Shown here one piece after another: positions 1 through 9,538 of a stretch of DNA of 64,000 nucleotides. The notes under the pieces were generated by a model, which saw only the letters and a program-made list of their open reading frames with translations, did no database searches and had not been told where the DNA came from. Source of the stretch: CAJQLB01 sp041392065. Lineage in GTDB: Bacteria > Bacteroidota > Bacteroidia > Flavobacteriales > Flavobacteriaceae. The first letter of the stretch is position 1. Every line of letters starts with the position of its first letter. The translations under genes were made by a program, and so were the position numbers. The stretch is taken from contig JAWKMU010000001.1 in the NCBI GenBank assembly GCA_041392065.1, positions 496,001-560,000 of the forward strand, read 5' to 3'.

Positions 1-311
1 TAACCTAAATCTTTTGCCCAAACTTCCAATTCCTTTAAAACTTTTGTAGCAATACCTAATCCACGAGCACTTTCAGGTACAAACATACGTTTTACTTCCA
101 TTGCTGAATCGTTAATAGGTTTTATAGCACCGCAACCAATGGCTTGTTCATTTTTGTATGCAACTACAACATGATTGAGATTAGCAATACCATTAAATTG
201 ATGATAAAAAGCATGGTCTTTACCATCTTTAATTGCAAGTTCAGCATCTAAAAAACTCACGAGCTTTATAAAATCTTCATTATTAGAGTTTGTTTTAATC
301 AACTGTATCAT
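1..311 (-). CDS. GNAT family N-acetyltransferase (3' end missing)
   Basis: This is the first ~103 residues of a leftward gene cut by the window edge. The ATG lies at 309-311 and the reading frame stays open to base 1. The translation has the GNAT pattern: a strand with VVVAYKNEQAIGCGAIKP, then VKRMFVPESARGLGIATKVL, which is the acetyl-CoA pyrophosphate-binding motif (R/Q-x-x-G-x-G/A), and the following helix. It probably acetylates a small molecule or protein amine in the cytoplasm; the substrate cannot be inferred. It lies 16 bases downstream of the MFS gene in the same direction and is probably co-transcribed with it. Confidence 0.85.
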   Translation of the reverse strand, partial: MIQLIKTNSNNEDFIKLVSFLDAELAIKDGKDHAFYHQFNGIANLNHVVVAYKNEQAIGCGAIKPINDSAMEVKRMFVPESARGLGIATKVLKELEVWAKDLG

Positions 312-327
312 AGATTGAAAATTGAAA

Positions 328-1545
328 TCATTTATGCTTTTTTCTTAGAGCTAAATACGCTAAAACTGTACTTAATATCATTAATATTGATGCTAATATA
401 AAAGGAGCTCCAGCAAATATAAAATTAGCATCTTTATTAGTGTAATAAAAGAAAACTCCAGTCATTAATGGTGGTCCAACAATAGCTGACGCACTCATAA
501 CGCTTGTTAAAGTACCTTGAATTTCGCCTTGCTCATTTGGAGGAACTTGATTAGAAATAATGGCTTGAAACGCTGGTCCAGCAATTCCTCCTAAACAATA
601 AGGAATTAAAAACACTAACATCATCCAACTTTCGCTAGCTATAGCAAATAAAAACATACCAATACTATATAATGCCATACCAACATAAATACTTTTTTCA
701 TTACCTAAAATAGGATTAATCCATCTAATAAGCACACCTTGTACTAGCCCAACCAATAAACCAACAGCACCAAGAGAAAGCCCAACCATTTTTTCATCCC
801 AATCAAATTGATACATTGTAAAATAACTCCAGTTGCTTTGAATGGCATGAGAAGCAGTGTACAAAATAAAAACTGCTAAGACCAAACCAATTAGCGTTGG
901 ATATTTTTTTAGATGAAGAAAGCTACCTATTGGATTTGCCCTTTTAATATCAAAAGCTCTTCGGTTTTCTTTAGGAAGAGATTCAGGTAAAATAAAATAA
1001 CCATATAAAAAGTTGAGCATGCATAAAATAGCTGTAGCATAAAAGGGAACTCTAGATCCATATTGTCCTAATAAGCCTCCTATTACTGGTCCAATTATGA
1101 ATCCTAAACCAAAAGCTGCGCCAATAAGACCAAAATTTTTGGCTTTATTTTCAGCTGTGCTAATGTCTGCAATGTACGCACTAGCAGTTGTAATACTAGC
1201 TCCAGTTATTCCAGCAATAATTCTACCAACAAAAAGCCATGTAATTGTAGGAGAAAAGGCAAGTAGGAGGTAATCTAATGAAAACCCAAAGAGCGACATT
1301 AATATGATAGGACGTCTTCCAAATCGATCACTTAGATTTCCAATAATAGGAGCGAAGATAAACTGTACAATAGCATAGGCAAAAGTAAGCCAACCACCAA
1401 CTTTGGCAGCTTCACTGATGTCGCCTTGAATAAGCTCTTCAATGAGTGCAGGAATTACTGGAATGATAATTCCCCAACCAATAACATCAATCAATAAGGT
1501 TACAAATATAAATCCAAGTGCTGCAGGTTTTTTGCTTTGTTTCAT
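328..1545 (-). CDS. MFS transporter, TetA/TCR-like drug:proton antiporter family
   Basis: This 405-residue protein is of normal length for a 12-helix major facilitator. MFS motif A is clear at residues 69-79 (GNLSDRFGRRP), and the following helices carry the glycine-rich GITGAS and GLGFIIGPVIGG segments typical of the TCR/TetA drug antiporter branch. It sits in the inner membrane and probably exports a small hydrophobic compound using the proton gradient. Similarity to TetA does not show tetracycline resistance, since chromosomal flavobacterial homologues are of unknown substrate. It is followed closely by the GNAT gene and preceded by a separate thioredoxin-like gene in the same direction. 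Confidence 0.88.
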   Translation of the reverse strand: MKQSKKPAALGFIFVTLLIDVIGWGIIIPVIPALIEELIQGDISEAAKVGGWLTFAYAIVQFIFAPIIGNLSDRFGRRPIILMSLFGFSLDYLLLAFSPTITWLFVGRIIAGITGASITTASAYIADISTAENKAKNFGLIGAAFGLGFIIGPVIGGLLGQYGSRVPFYATAILCMLNFLYGYFILPESLPKENRRAFDIKRANPIGSFLHLKKYPTLIGLVLAVFILYTASHAIQSNWSYFTMYQFDWDEKMVGLSLGAVGLLVGLVQGVLIRWINPILGNEKSIYVGMALYSIGMFLFAIASESWMMLVFLIPYCLGGIAGPAFQAIISNQVPPNEQGEIQGTLTSVMSASAIVGPPLMTGVFFYYTNKDANFIFAGAPFILASILMILSTVLAYLALRKKHK

Positions 1546-1592
1546 TGTTGCGATGTATGCTACAAATTAAATGAAAAGTTGGTTATGATTTT

Positions 1593-2177
1593 TTATTCTT
1601 TCCACTTAATATTACAACCAATGCTTGGCTTCTGAGGTTTGGTGTTTTCAGTATTGTTCAATAGGCATTCCAATGCATGTCTTAAATCGTTTCCAGTAAC
1701 AGGAATACTGTTTCCTGGACGTGAATCGTCTAACTGTCCTCTGTAAACCAATTTTAGTTCTGCATCAAACACATAGAGATCTGGAGTGCAAGCTGCATCA
1801 TAAGCCTTTGCTATGTCTTGAGATTCGTCATACAAATAAGGAAATGGATAGTTATTGCTAAGCGCATGTGCCTTCATTTTGTCTGGAGCATCTTGTGGAT
1901 ATTTTGTAGCATCATTACTTGAAATGGCTATAAAGTTTATACCTTCCTTTTGGTAATGGTTAGCTATTGCAACCAAAGCTTCATTAACATGTACCACGAA
2001 AGGACAATGATTACAGATAAACATGATGACAGTGCCTTTACTGCCTTTGCTTTTTTGAAGACTAACAAATTTGTTGTTAATAGTGTTAATCAATTCAAAT
2101 TGAGGTGCAAATGTGCCAAGTGGTAACATGTTTGAAGGAGTTTGTGCCAAAATGTGTGGGTTTATTATTTCAATCAA
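1593..2177 (-). CDS. Thioredoxin-like / AhpC-TSA family protein with CxxC site
   Basis: A 194-residue thioredoxin-fold protein with no evident signal peptide. Residues 50-60 contain the redox motif in the form CNHCPF (C55 and C58), typical of the PRX_like1 peroxiredoxin-like group rather than classical thioredoxin (CGPC). The later segments FIAISSNDATKYPQD, YDAACTPDLYVFD (cis-proline after C-T) and the C-terminal GQLDDSRPGN also fit that group. It probably acts as a thiol oxidoreductase or peroxide-reducing protein; the precise substrate is unknown. It diverges from csaA across a 78-bp gap. Confidence 0.85.
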   Translation of the reverse strand: MIEIINPHILAQTPSNMLPLGTFAPQFELINTINNKFVSLQKSKGSKGTVIMFICNHCPFVVHVNEALVAIANHYQKEGINFIAISSNDATKYPQDAPDKMKAHALSNNYPFPYLYDESQDIAKAYDAACTPDLYVFDAELKLVYRGQLDDSRPGNSIPVTGNDLRHALECLLNNTENTKPQKPSIGCNIKWKE

Positions 2178-2255
2178 AAATAAAGAATCAAAAGCAGAAC
2201 CTTTTATTATAAATTAAAATTTATATATTCAACGTCTAACTAACTGCTAAAACTA

Positions 2256-2591
2256 ATGAGTGCTACTATAAACTTTGACGATTTTACGAAGGTTGATTTA
2301 CGTGTTGGAACTATTATAGAAGTTGATGATTTTCCTGAAGCCAGAAATCCTGCTTATCAATTAACTATAGATTTTGGAGATTTAGGCATCAAAAAATCTT
2401 CTGCTCAAATTACTACAATCTATACCAAAGAAGAGCTTTTAGGAAGGCAAATAGTTTCAACTATTAACTTTCCCAAAAAGCAAATTGCTAATTTTATGAG
2501 TGAATGCTTGGTTATGGGAGCAGTTGATGGGAAAGATGTTATTTTACTCAAGCCAGAGCATAAAGTAAAAAATGGTTCAACAGTATCTTAA
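2256..2591 (+). CDS. csaA: CsaA-type tRNA-binding protein
   Basis: This 111-residue protein is a single OB-fold tRNA-binding domain, the same fold as the C-terminal domain of MetRS and the Arc1p/EMAP family. Seen directly: FTKVDLRVGTIIEVDDFPEARNP at the N terminus, KKSSAQITTIYTKEELLGRQI in the middle, and FMSECLVMGAVDGKDVILL near the end, all diagnostic of CsaA. It is known as a dimeric tRNA-binding protein with proposed chaperone or secretion roles. The length is complete. The downstream transporter starts 5 bases later, so the two are probably co-transcribed. Confidence 0.93.
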   Translation: MSATINFDDFTKVDLRVGTIIEVDDFPEARNPAYQLTIDFGDLGIKKSSAQITTIYTKEELLGRQIVSTINFPKKQIANFMSECLVMGAVDGKDVILLKPEHKVKNGSTVS

Positions 2592-2596
2592 GATTA

Positions 2597-3520
2597 ATGG
2601 AAGATCTTGATCATGTTCAAATAAATTTTGATAGTGGAGGACTTTGGGTCCTTAACATTGCGCTTGCAGTTGTGATGTTTGGAGTTGCTCTTGGCATTAA
2701 GATCGAGGATTTTAAAAGACTCTTTAAACAACCAAAGTTGGTTTTAATTGGTATTTTGTCTCAATTTATTTTATTGCCATTACTTACTTTTATTTTAGTT
2801 ATTGTCATTAAACCACAACCTAGTATTGCATTGGGAATGATTATGGTTGCAGCATGTCCTGGAGGCAATATTTCAAACTTTATGACACATTTGGCAAAAG
2901 GGAACACAGCATTATCTGTTAGCTTAACTGCATTTGCTACTTTTTTAGCCATGTTTATGACACCTTTTAATTTTCAGTTTTATGGAAATTTATATGAACC
3001 AACCTCTGAGATTTTAAAAACCGTTGCCATAGAGCCTTTGGAGTTAGTAAAAGTGGTGCTTATGATTTTAGGGATTCCATTGGTTTTAGGTATGGTACTA
3101 AGACATAAAAATGAAACTTTGGCGATTAAACTTTCTAGTTTTCTAAAACCATTATCCATTATTGTTTTTGTTGCCATTGTAATTATTGCTTTTTCCAATA
3201 ACCTTGATATTTTTAACGACTATATTCATCATGTCTTGTACATTGGTATTGGTCATAATCTTTTAGCTATTTTACTTGGCTTTTTTGTAGCCAGAGCACT
3301 TGGATTGTCTTTTAAGAATCAGAAAACTTTGGCCATTGAAACTGGAATACAGAATTCTGGCTTAGGGTTATTACTCATTTTTACATTTTTTAATGGACTT
3401 GGAGGAATGGCAATATTAGCAGCATTTTGGGGTATTTGGCATATTGTTTCAGGATTGCTTTTGGCAACCTATTGGTCTAAACAAAAAAACAGATCTATTG
3501 AAGAAACTTTGGCTGCATAG
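2597..3520 (+). CDS. Bile acid:sodium symporter (BASS) family transporter
   Basis: A 307-residue membrane protein with about nine hydrophobic helices. The signature region MVAACPGGNISNFMTHLAKGN, beginning near residue 83, and the second-half ETGIQNSGLGLLL crossover segment are characteristic of the SBF/BASS family, where these two unwound helices bind sodium and an organic anion. It probably imports an organic acid with sodium across the inner membrane; bile acid is only the family name. The gene follows csaA by 5 bases and its 3' end overlaps the acyltransferase reading frame, so the three form one operon. Confidence 0.87.
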   Translation: MEDLDHVQINFDSGGLWVLNIALAVVMFGVALGIKIEDFKRLFKQPKLVLIGILSQFILLPLLTFILVIVIKPQPSIALGMIMVAACPGGNISNFMTHLAKGNTALSVSLTAFATFLAMFMTPFNFQFYGNLYEPTSEILKTVAIEPLELVKVVLMILGIPLVLGMVLRHKNETLAIKLSSFLKPLSIIVFVAIVIIAFSNNLDIFNDYIHHVLYIGIGHNLLAILLGFFVARALGLSFKNQKTLAIETGIQNSGLGLLLIFTFFNGLGGMAILAAFWGIWHIVSGLLLATYWSKQKNRSIEETLAA

Positions 3521-4529
3521 TGTAAGAACCTATTTGCGCATTGGCATGTTCTTTTATTTTAAAAAAGTAGATGTTGTTGGTGTCGATAATGTGCCAAAAG
3601 ACACAGCTGTTTTACTTTTAGCGAATCATCAGAATGCGTTGTTGGATGCTCTACTTATTGCCACAAAATGTGGTAGGTTTTCCTATTTTTTAACACGTGC
3701 AGCAGTGTTTAAAAAACCAATGGTAAGCAAACTATTGAAGAGTTTACAGATGCTTCCTGTGTATAGAATACGTGATGGTTGGAGTAACTTAACAAACAAT
3801 AATGCCATTTTTGAAATGTGCACTGAAGTTTTGAATAAAAACGAGGCAGTTGTAATTTTCCCTGAAGGTAGTCATAATTTAGCAAGGCGTGTTAGACCGT
3901 TAAGTAAAGGTTTTACACGAATCGTTTATGATACTTTAGATAAATACCCAGATTTAGATATTCAACTAGTTCCTGTTGGACTCAACTTTGTAAATGCAGT
4001 TGGTTTTCCTGATAGTGCAGCGATGTATTTTGGCGAATCTATTTCGGCACAATCCTTTGTTTCTGAAGACAGAAATGAATCTGTAATAAATTTAAAAGAA
4101 CGAATTAAAACAGAACTGTCTGAACTAACCACCAATATTCCTGAAAATAATTACCATGAAATATTACAGAAATTGGATGCTTTAAATGTTGATTATCTAA
4201 AACCAATGGAAGTGAATCATTGTATTCAATCTAATTTTGAAACCTGTGTTACAAAAGAAAAAAGTAGAAGTAATCCTATTCGGTCTTTCTTTAAACTACT
4301 TTTAATCATTAATATTTTCGTTCCTTATTTAATTTGGAAATATCTAGTAAAACCTAAAATAGAAGAACCAGAGTTTATTTCTACATTTCGTTTTGCAGTA
4401 GCTTTAACTCTGGTTCCAATATTTATATGTATATGTCTAATAGTGATTACATTACTTTCAACATTAACCTTTGGATTAATTTATTTAATATCTGTTTTGC
4501 TGATAGCCTTATTAGCTGTTAAGTTATAA
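3498..4529 (+). CDS. PlsC-like 1-acyl-glycerol-3-phosphate acyltransferase
   Basis: A phospholipid acyltransferase with the motif-I segment ANHQNALLDALL (histidine and aspartate separated by five residues, a spacing I know from this flavobacterial branch rather than the usual four), and motif III VVIFPEGSHN. Two strongly hydrophobic helices lie at the C terminus. The frame is open from an ATG at 3444, but that would overlap the upstream transporter by 77 bases. I prefer the in-frame TTG at 3498, which gives LKKLWLHSVRTYLRIG as the N terminus and a 23-base overlap; an ATG at 3546 is a third option. It probably acylates lysophosphatidate in membrane lipid synthesis. The 3' end converges with and overlaps the M14 peptidase by 6 bases. 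Confidence 0.85.
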   Translation: MKKLWLHSVRTYLRIGMFFYFKKVDVVGVDNVPKDTAVLLLANHQNALLDALLIATKCGRFSYFLTRAAVFKKPMVSKLLKSLQMLPVYRIRDGWSNLTNNNAIFEMCTEVLNKNEAVVIFPEGSHNLARRVRPLSKGFTRIVYDTLDKYPDLDIQLVPVGLNFVNAVGFPDSAAMYFGESISAQSFVSEDRNESVINLKERIKTELSELTTNIPENNYHEILQKLDALNVDYLKPMEVNHCIQSNFETCVTKEKSRSNPIRSFFKLLLIINIFVPYLIWKYLVKPKIEEPEFISTFRFAVALTLVPIFICICLIVITLLSTLTFGLIYLISVLLIALLAVKL

Positions 4530-7025
4530 TTCGTCTCTAAAGAAAATAGCATTCATTAGCAGTTTGTTGGTTCCATACCAAAAAGCTCTAAAGTTGGTAT
4601 TGTCTGTAAATGCTACAACATTACCTCGACCTAAACCTTTAATTTGTAAAGGCACAGTATTGCCAATACTATCTAAATTTTGTTTTGAAATATAACCACT
4701 TACAATAGGTCGTTTGGTATATTGAATAGGGTTGTTGTAACTGTTTTTGTCAGGTTTCATAAAAATAGTTGTGTTTCTAAACAACGAAATTTTGTCGTTT
4801 TTATACCCAAAATTTATGGGATGTGATCTATCAGTAATGGCTTCAAAAATTGCACCTCCAATTACTTGAGCACCTCTAAAATCTCCTCTTTGCTCATAAG
4901 AAATATTCTTGCCGATCAACTCCATTTTCTTAAAATCAAGCTTGGCTATTTCCTTAGAATTTAACCAGTTTAAGGCACTTTTATAAGCAATAAGTGTTCC
5001 TCCATTCTGAACCCATTCTTTTATTTTTTTGGAGTCGTTGTCATCAAGTCTACCGCTTGGTACAATAATCGTATTGTATCTGCTTAAATCTGCCCAACCA
5101 ATAGTTTTAGTATCTAATTTAGTAACAGTTATATCATAACGCGTGTCAAATAAATGCCATATTTCGCCAGCATCGTAACTAGAAATACCTTCACCAACCA
5201 ATAAGGCAATTTTTGGTGCAGTTAAGGCTCTAAATTGATTACTACCCAAATCAATACCTTGAGTTAAACCTGTGCTAACTGCATTAATAGTTACATGACT
5301 TTCTTGAGCTAATTTTGTTAAATATTTATGAAGTTCTGAAGCATTCTTGTTTTGATTTTGAACAGGTATCATTATGGTGCCGTAATCATAATTTACACCA
5401 TTCATGCTAAAGGGTTGCATTCCAACATTGGCTCTCAAACCATCGTTAAGTAATTGGTTAAGTAATTTTGGCGTATAATACTCATGCCATTCCATTAAAT
5501 ATGCATAATTGCTCATTCCAGAAACACTACCAGCCTTATGTTTTAGGTCTGTAACTTCTGGACCTGCATTAGTTGTTGAAATATTTTCGGCATAGTCAAC
5601 ATTAAAGGCTAAAGGAAATGTCCACGCAGAAATATCATAAAACAAGCTATCTTCAAAAATGGTACGTTTTTCAAACATCGCATTGATTAAGCGAGTTTGT
5701 TTTTGATTTTTTGGTACGATGTAACTATATCCCTTTTTAAAACGTTTTCCATTGGCTGTAAAATCTTCTTTTACTTCGTGGAATTTTATTTTATGACGTT
5801 TTAAAATTTCGGCTAAATGATAGGTTTTAGCAGCATCTTTTTCATCACCAAAAACAATGGCTTTATTGGCTTCCCTTGTAGCTTCAGCTCTTGCATTTTT
5901 AAAAAAGTTGTTTTGATAAGTTAAAATTTCTTCTCTCATACTATGTGCAGCTTCCAAAGTTGAAAGTGCAGCTGTAAATTGATTACGAATGGTAAATGGG
6001 AATGTCAGTATTCCGTTATCACTTTCCTGCATATGTCCACGTGAACTAGCTTGTTCAAATAAAATGCCTATACCTCCATTAATGTCTGGAAAGGTAGAAC
6101 CTTTGCCATAATAAAAATCGTCGTAATTTTCTTCAGTATAATAGAACGAACCTATTTTGTCTAATGCTTTAGCGTGGAAATTACCAATTTTTGCAGTTAA
6201 TTCTTGGTTTAGCTTGGGAGTAAGAGGATGCGTTCTTGAAGGTATTCCAGGCTGAAAAAAGAAAGTTGAATTGGTTCCCATTTCATGATGATCTGTTAAA
6301 ATATTTGGGTACCAATTATGAAAAGTTTCCAATCTCACACGAGACTCTGGAAGTTGTACAGGCAACCAATCTCTATTCATATCAAACCAGTAGTGGTTGG
6401 TTCGTCCTCCAGGCCAAACTTCATCATATTCTCTATCGTTTGGATCTGGATTTAAGTTTATGCTTTTATTGGTATTAGCCCAATATGCGAATCGCTGTAA
6501 ACCGTCAGGATTAAATGAAGGATCAAACAAAATTATTGTATTGTCAAGCATTTTATCAATTTCAGGTCCTTGTGCAGCAGCCAAATAATAAGCAGCTAAC
6601 AATCCAGCATTGGCACCACTTGGCTCGTTTCCATGGATAGAAAAGCCTTGATAAACCACTATTGGTCTATTAGAAACATTAGCATCATTGCTTTGAGTGC
6701 CTTCCATATGTGCCTTTTGAATCGCATTAATATTTTGATGGTTTTTTGGTGATGTTATAGTTAATAGCAACAATGGTCTTCCCTCAAAAGTACTTCCTCT
6801 GTTTTCTATGGTAATTCTATTTGAAGCATTAGCCAGTGTATACATATATTGTACTAACTTATCATGCGTAATGTGCCATTCACCAACTTGGTGCCCAACT
6901 ACACTTTGAGGTGTTGGAATGTTTTGGTTATAAGTTACATTTTGAGGTAGGTAATACGATAAATCGATATTGTTTTGGGCTTGTGCAAATGTGCTTATGA
7001 TTAAGCAAAATAAAAGTTTTTTCAT
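4524..7025 (-). CDS. Secreted M14 family zinc carboxypeptidase
   Basis: An 833-residue protein with a signal peptide (residues 1-16, ending FAQAQ). The M14 zinc site is visible as SIHGNEPSG, with H131 and E134 as ligands, and a candidate third histidine in LTDHHEMG (246-247); DPSFNPDGLQRF supplies the conserved substrate-binding block. The catalytic domain occupies roughly residues 45-380. The remaining 450 residues include a Rossmann-like ALLVGEGISSYDAGEIWHL... segment resembling a class I glutamine-amidotransferase fold, a pairing common in large Bacteroidota M14 proteins. It probably trims peptides in the periplasm or outside the cell. It is monocistronic, with a terminator-like hairpin just upstream belonging to the next gene. 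Confidence 0.88.
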   Translation of the reverse strand: MKKLLFCLIISTFAQAQNNIDLSYYLPQNVTYNQNIPTPQSVVGHQVGEWHITHDKLVQYMYTLANASNRITIENRGSTFEGRPLLLLTITSPKNHQNINAIQKAHMEGTQSNDANVSNRPIVVYQGFSIHGNEPSGANAGLLAAYYLAAAQGPEIDKMLDNTIILFDPSFNPDGLQRFAYWANTNKSINLNPDPNDREYDEVWPGGRTNHYWFDMNRDWLPVQLPESRVRLETFHNWYPNILTDHHEMGTNSTFFFQPGIPSRTHPLTPKLNQELTAKIGNFHAKALDKIGSFYYTEENYDDFYYGKGSTFPDINGGIGILFEQASSRGHMQESDNGILTFPFTIRNQFTAALSTLEAAHSMREEILTYQNNFFKNARAEATREANKAIVFGDEKDAAKTYHLAEILKRHKIKFHEVKEDFTANGKRFKKGYSYIVPKNQKQTRLINAMFEKRTIFEDSLFYDISAWTFPLAFNVDYAENISTTNAGPEVTDLKHKAGSVSGMSNYAYLMEWHEYYTPKLLNQLLNDGLRANVGMQPFSMNGVNYDYGTIMIPVQNQNKNASELHKYLTKLAQESHVTINAVSTGLTQGIDLGSNQFRALTAPKIALLVGEGISSYDAGEIWHLFDTRYDITVTKLDTKTIGWADLSRYNTIIVPSGRLDDNDSKKIKEWVQNGGTLIAYKSALNWLNSKEIAKLDFKKMELIGKNISYEQRGDFRGAQVIGGAIFEAITDRSHPINFGYKNDKISLFRNTTIFMKPDKNSYNNPIQYTKRPIVSGYISKQNLDSIGNTVPLQIKGLGRGNVVAFTDNTNFRAFWYGTNKLLMNAIFFRDEL

Positions 7026-7052
7026 CTTTTTGGTTAGTTAAAGTATAAATAT

Positions 7053-7085
7053 AAAAAAACCGATACGTATTTGCATCGGTTTTTT
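7053..7085 (-). terminator. Rho-independent terminator after the PUR-domain gene
   Basis: A stem pairs CCGAT (7060-7064) with ATCGG (7075-7079), extended by an A-run on the left and a T-run on the right. Read leftward it follows the stop of the DUF3276 gene and ends in a U-tract, so it should terminate that transcript before the M14 peptidase gene. Confidence 0.8.
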
Positions 7086-7108
7086 GTTTTTTAAGAATTT
7101 CTTAAGGG

Positions 7109-7495
7109 TTAAATATCATCAAAATCGACATCAGTGAAGCTTTCAGTTGATCTTGTTTCATCATCTGAGTCTCCTTCTGCGTCATTATAATCTTCTTTTT
7201 TGAAATCTTTTTGATGACGTTCACTGATAACTTCTTCTCCTTTTTCGTCAAAAATATAATCTGTCATTTCAGCTAAAATACCATTGAATTCGGCAAAATC
7301 CTCTTTGTATAAATAGATTTTGTGTTTTTTATAATGAAATGAACCATCATCGTTTGTAAATTTTTTACTTTCAGTAATTGTTAAATAATAATCTCCTGCT
7401 TTAGTAGCTCTTACATCAAAAAAATAGGTTCTTCTTCCTGCTCTTAGTACCTTCGAAAAAATTTCTTCTTTCTCCATCATGTCATTATTACTCAT
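7109..7495 (-). CDS. PUR (DUF3276) family nucleic-acid-binding protein
   Basis: A 128-residue cytoplasmic protein. Residues ~8-75 match the single PUR repeat found in Bacteroidota and spirochaetes: EEIFSKVLRAGRRTYFFDVR, then YYLTITESKK and KHKIYLYKEDFAEFNGIL. The C-terminal third is highly acidic and low in complexity (DAEGDSDDETRSTESFTD). PUR proteins bind single-stranded or G/purine-rich DNA and RNA; the cellular target in this group is not settled. An alternative ATG lies five codons into the gene. It has its own terminator (7053-7085). Confidence 0.88.
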   Translation of the reverse strand: MSNNDMMEKEEIFSKVLRAGRRTYFFDVRATKAGDYYLTITESKKFTNDDGSFHYKKHKIYLYKEDFAEFNGILAEMTDYIFDEKGEEVISERHQKDFKKEDYNDAEGDSDDETRSTESFTDVDFDDI

Positions 7496-7629
7496 AGTTG
7501 TTATGTTAAGTTGTTTTAAATTTTGAATCTCAAAAATCTAAAAAAAATATATAGCAACCAACTAATTGAGTCATTTCTTTTTAGTCTTAACAGTTTTGTG
7601 GTAATAATAGAGTAGGAAACTATGAGTGA

Positions 7630-9390
7630 TTAATTCAAACTTGAAGTTTCACTAAGCTGGTTTAAGTACAGTTCTTTGTAGTATCCATCAATATTTACAA
7701 GCATTTCATGTGTACCTTCCTGAATTACTTTTCCATCATCTAGAACAATAATTTTGTTTGCATTTTTAGCAGAAGATATTCTGTGGCTTACAATTATGGT
7801 TGTTTTATCTTTTGAAACTTTGGCTAAATTTTTTAATATTTTTTCTTCTGTTTCTGTGTCAACTGCACTTAAACAATCATCTAACAACAATAGTTTTGGG
7901 TTTTTTATAATGGCTCTTGCAATTGAAACGCGTTGTTTTTGTCCTCCAGAAAGTGTAATACCTCGTTCACCTAAAACAGTATCATAGCCTTTTTTAAACT
8001 TTACAATATTTTTATGTACCACTGCATTTTTGGCTGCTTCAATGACATCGTTATCTGAAGCATCAACATAACCAAATTTTATGTTGTTTTTTATACTGTC
8101 TGAAAACAAAAAAGCATCTTGAGGGACATATCCAATGCTTTCTCTTAGACTGTTTAGATTGACATTATTTATTACATTACCATCAATAGTTATCGAACCT
8201 TTGTCTATATCATATAGCCTTCCAATTAAATCTAAAACTGTAGATTTCCCTGAACCTGTTTTTCCAAGTATAGCTAAAGTTTCACCATGTTTTATTGTAA
8301 AACTTACATCTTTTAGAGCTTGTATATTAGTGTCTTCATAAGTAAAGGATACATTTTTAAACTCAATATCTCCAATGATTTTTGTTGGATTTGCAACAGT
8401 ATTTTTTATTTGTGGTTCTTCTTTCAAAAACTCGTTAATACGTTTTTGAGACGCTTCAGCTTGCTGTATTATTGATGTGACCCAACCCAAAATAGCTACT
8501 GGCCAAGTAAGCATGTTCACGTAAATAATAAACTCTGCAATGGTGCCAAAATCTTCAATTTCACCATTGATGTATTGTAATCCTCCAATATAAATAACTA
8601 ATAAGTTACTCACACCAATAAGCAAAATCATCATAGGGAAAAATAAAGCTTGAACTTGTGTTAAGCTTATTTGTTTTTGTCTACTTTGATTAGATAACTC
8701 ATGAAAAGCAATATTAGTTTGACCTTCTATTCCATAGGCTTTTATAACTGAAATTCCACTAAAAGATTCTTGAGCAAAAGTTGAAAGCTTTGATAAATAT
8801 TCTTGTACAATAGTACTGCGTTTGTGTATCTGTTTACTTAATAAGTATATCGTTACAGAAAGTATAGGTAAAGGTAGTATAGTATACCAAGCTAGTGTTG
8901 GTGCTTTACTAAACATATAAAACATGGCTACTATAAATAAGGTAATCATGTTTAAGGAATACATAATTGCTGGACCAACATACATACGAACCTTACCAAC
9001 ATCTTCACTAATTCTGTTCATTAAGTCTCCAGTTCTATTCTTTTTATAAAAGTTAAGTGACAAACGTTGATATTGTTGGTAGACTTCATTTTTTAAATCA
9101 AATTCTACTAAACGAGACACTTTAATAATGGTTTGCCTCATCAAAAAGGTTAAGATTCCTGCAATAACTGCAGCACCAATTAAATAGATAATATTTAAAA
9201 GGAGTTCAGATTTAAATAACTCATCAGGTAGTTCTCCTTTAATATTTTTTGATACTACAGTAATGGAATCACCAACAAGTCGTGGTGTAAAGAGTGAGAA
9301 AATTTTTGCTGCTATAGTAATTAAAACACCGAATAAAAGGCTGAACTTATACTTATAGAAGTATTTATTAATGTGCTGTAATTCTTTCAT
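7630..9390 (-). CDS. ABC exporter with fused membrane and ATPase domains
   Basis: A 586-residue half-transporter: six membrane helices in residues ~15-310, then the nucleotide-binding domain with Walker A GKTGSGKS (376-383), signature LSGGQ (480-484), Walker B LLLLDD (D504-D505) and H-loop VSHR. The residue after the Walker B aspartate is Asp rather than the catalytic Glu, as is typical of the MdlA/BmrC-like branch, whose members often work as heterodimers with a second half-transporter. No partner gene is adjacent. It probably exports a lipid or drug-like compound from the inner membrane. It is divergent from the leucine dehydrogenase gene. Confidence 0.9.
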   Translation of the reverse strand: MKELQHINKYFYKYKFSLLFGVLITIAAKIFSLFTPRLVGDSITVVSKNIKGELPDELFKSELLLNIIYLIGAAVIAGILTFLMRQTIIKVSRLVEFDLKNEVYQQYQRLSLNFYKKNRTGDLMNRISEDVGKVRMYVGPAIMYSLNMITLFIVAMFYMFSKAPTLAWYTILPLPILSVTIYLLSKQIHKRSTIVQEYLSKLSTFAQESFSGISVIKAYGIEGQTNIAFHELSNQSRQKQISLTQVQALFFPMMILLIGVSNLLVIYIGGLQYINGEIEDFGTIAEFIIYVNMLTWPVAILGWVTSIIQQAEASQKRINEFLKEEPQIKNTVANPTKIIGDIEFKNVSFTYEDTNIQALKDVSFTIKHGETLAILGKTGSGKSTVLDLIGRLYDIDKGSITIDGNVINNVNLNSLRESIGYVPQDAFLFSDSIKNNIKFGYVDASDNDVIEAAKNAVVHKNIVKFKKGYDTVLGERGITLSGGQKQRVSIARAIIKNPKLLLLDDCLSAVDTETEEKILKNLAKVSKDKTTIIVSHRISSAKNANKIIVLDDGKVIQEGTHEMLVNIDGYYKELYLNQLSETSSLN

Positions 9391-9449
9391 TTATATTTTT
9401 TGCTAAAAATCTATCTTATTGACAGTATCGCAATTTATATTCTATTTTG

Positions 9450-9480
9450 TTGTAAATACTCTAATATTCTGTTAATTTTG
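9450..9480 (+). promoter_or_regulatory. Bacteroidota-type sigma-A promoter of leucine dehydrogenase
   Basis: TTG at 9450-9452 is followed after 20 bases by TAATTTTG at 9473-9480, a full match to the TAnnTTTG -7 element. Transcription would start near 9487, leaving a leader of about 50 bases before the ATG at 9539. Confidence 0.7.
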
Positions 9481-9538
9481 CACGCTGTTATTAAATGATT
9501 GACAATAACACAAAATTTTTTAAATACTATTTTTTTAA

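Noticed and set aside
328..1545. Tetracycline-resistance gene
   Set aside because: The MFS protein belongs to the broad TCR/TetA family, but chromosomal homologues have unknown substrates, so a resistance label is not supported.
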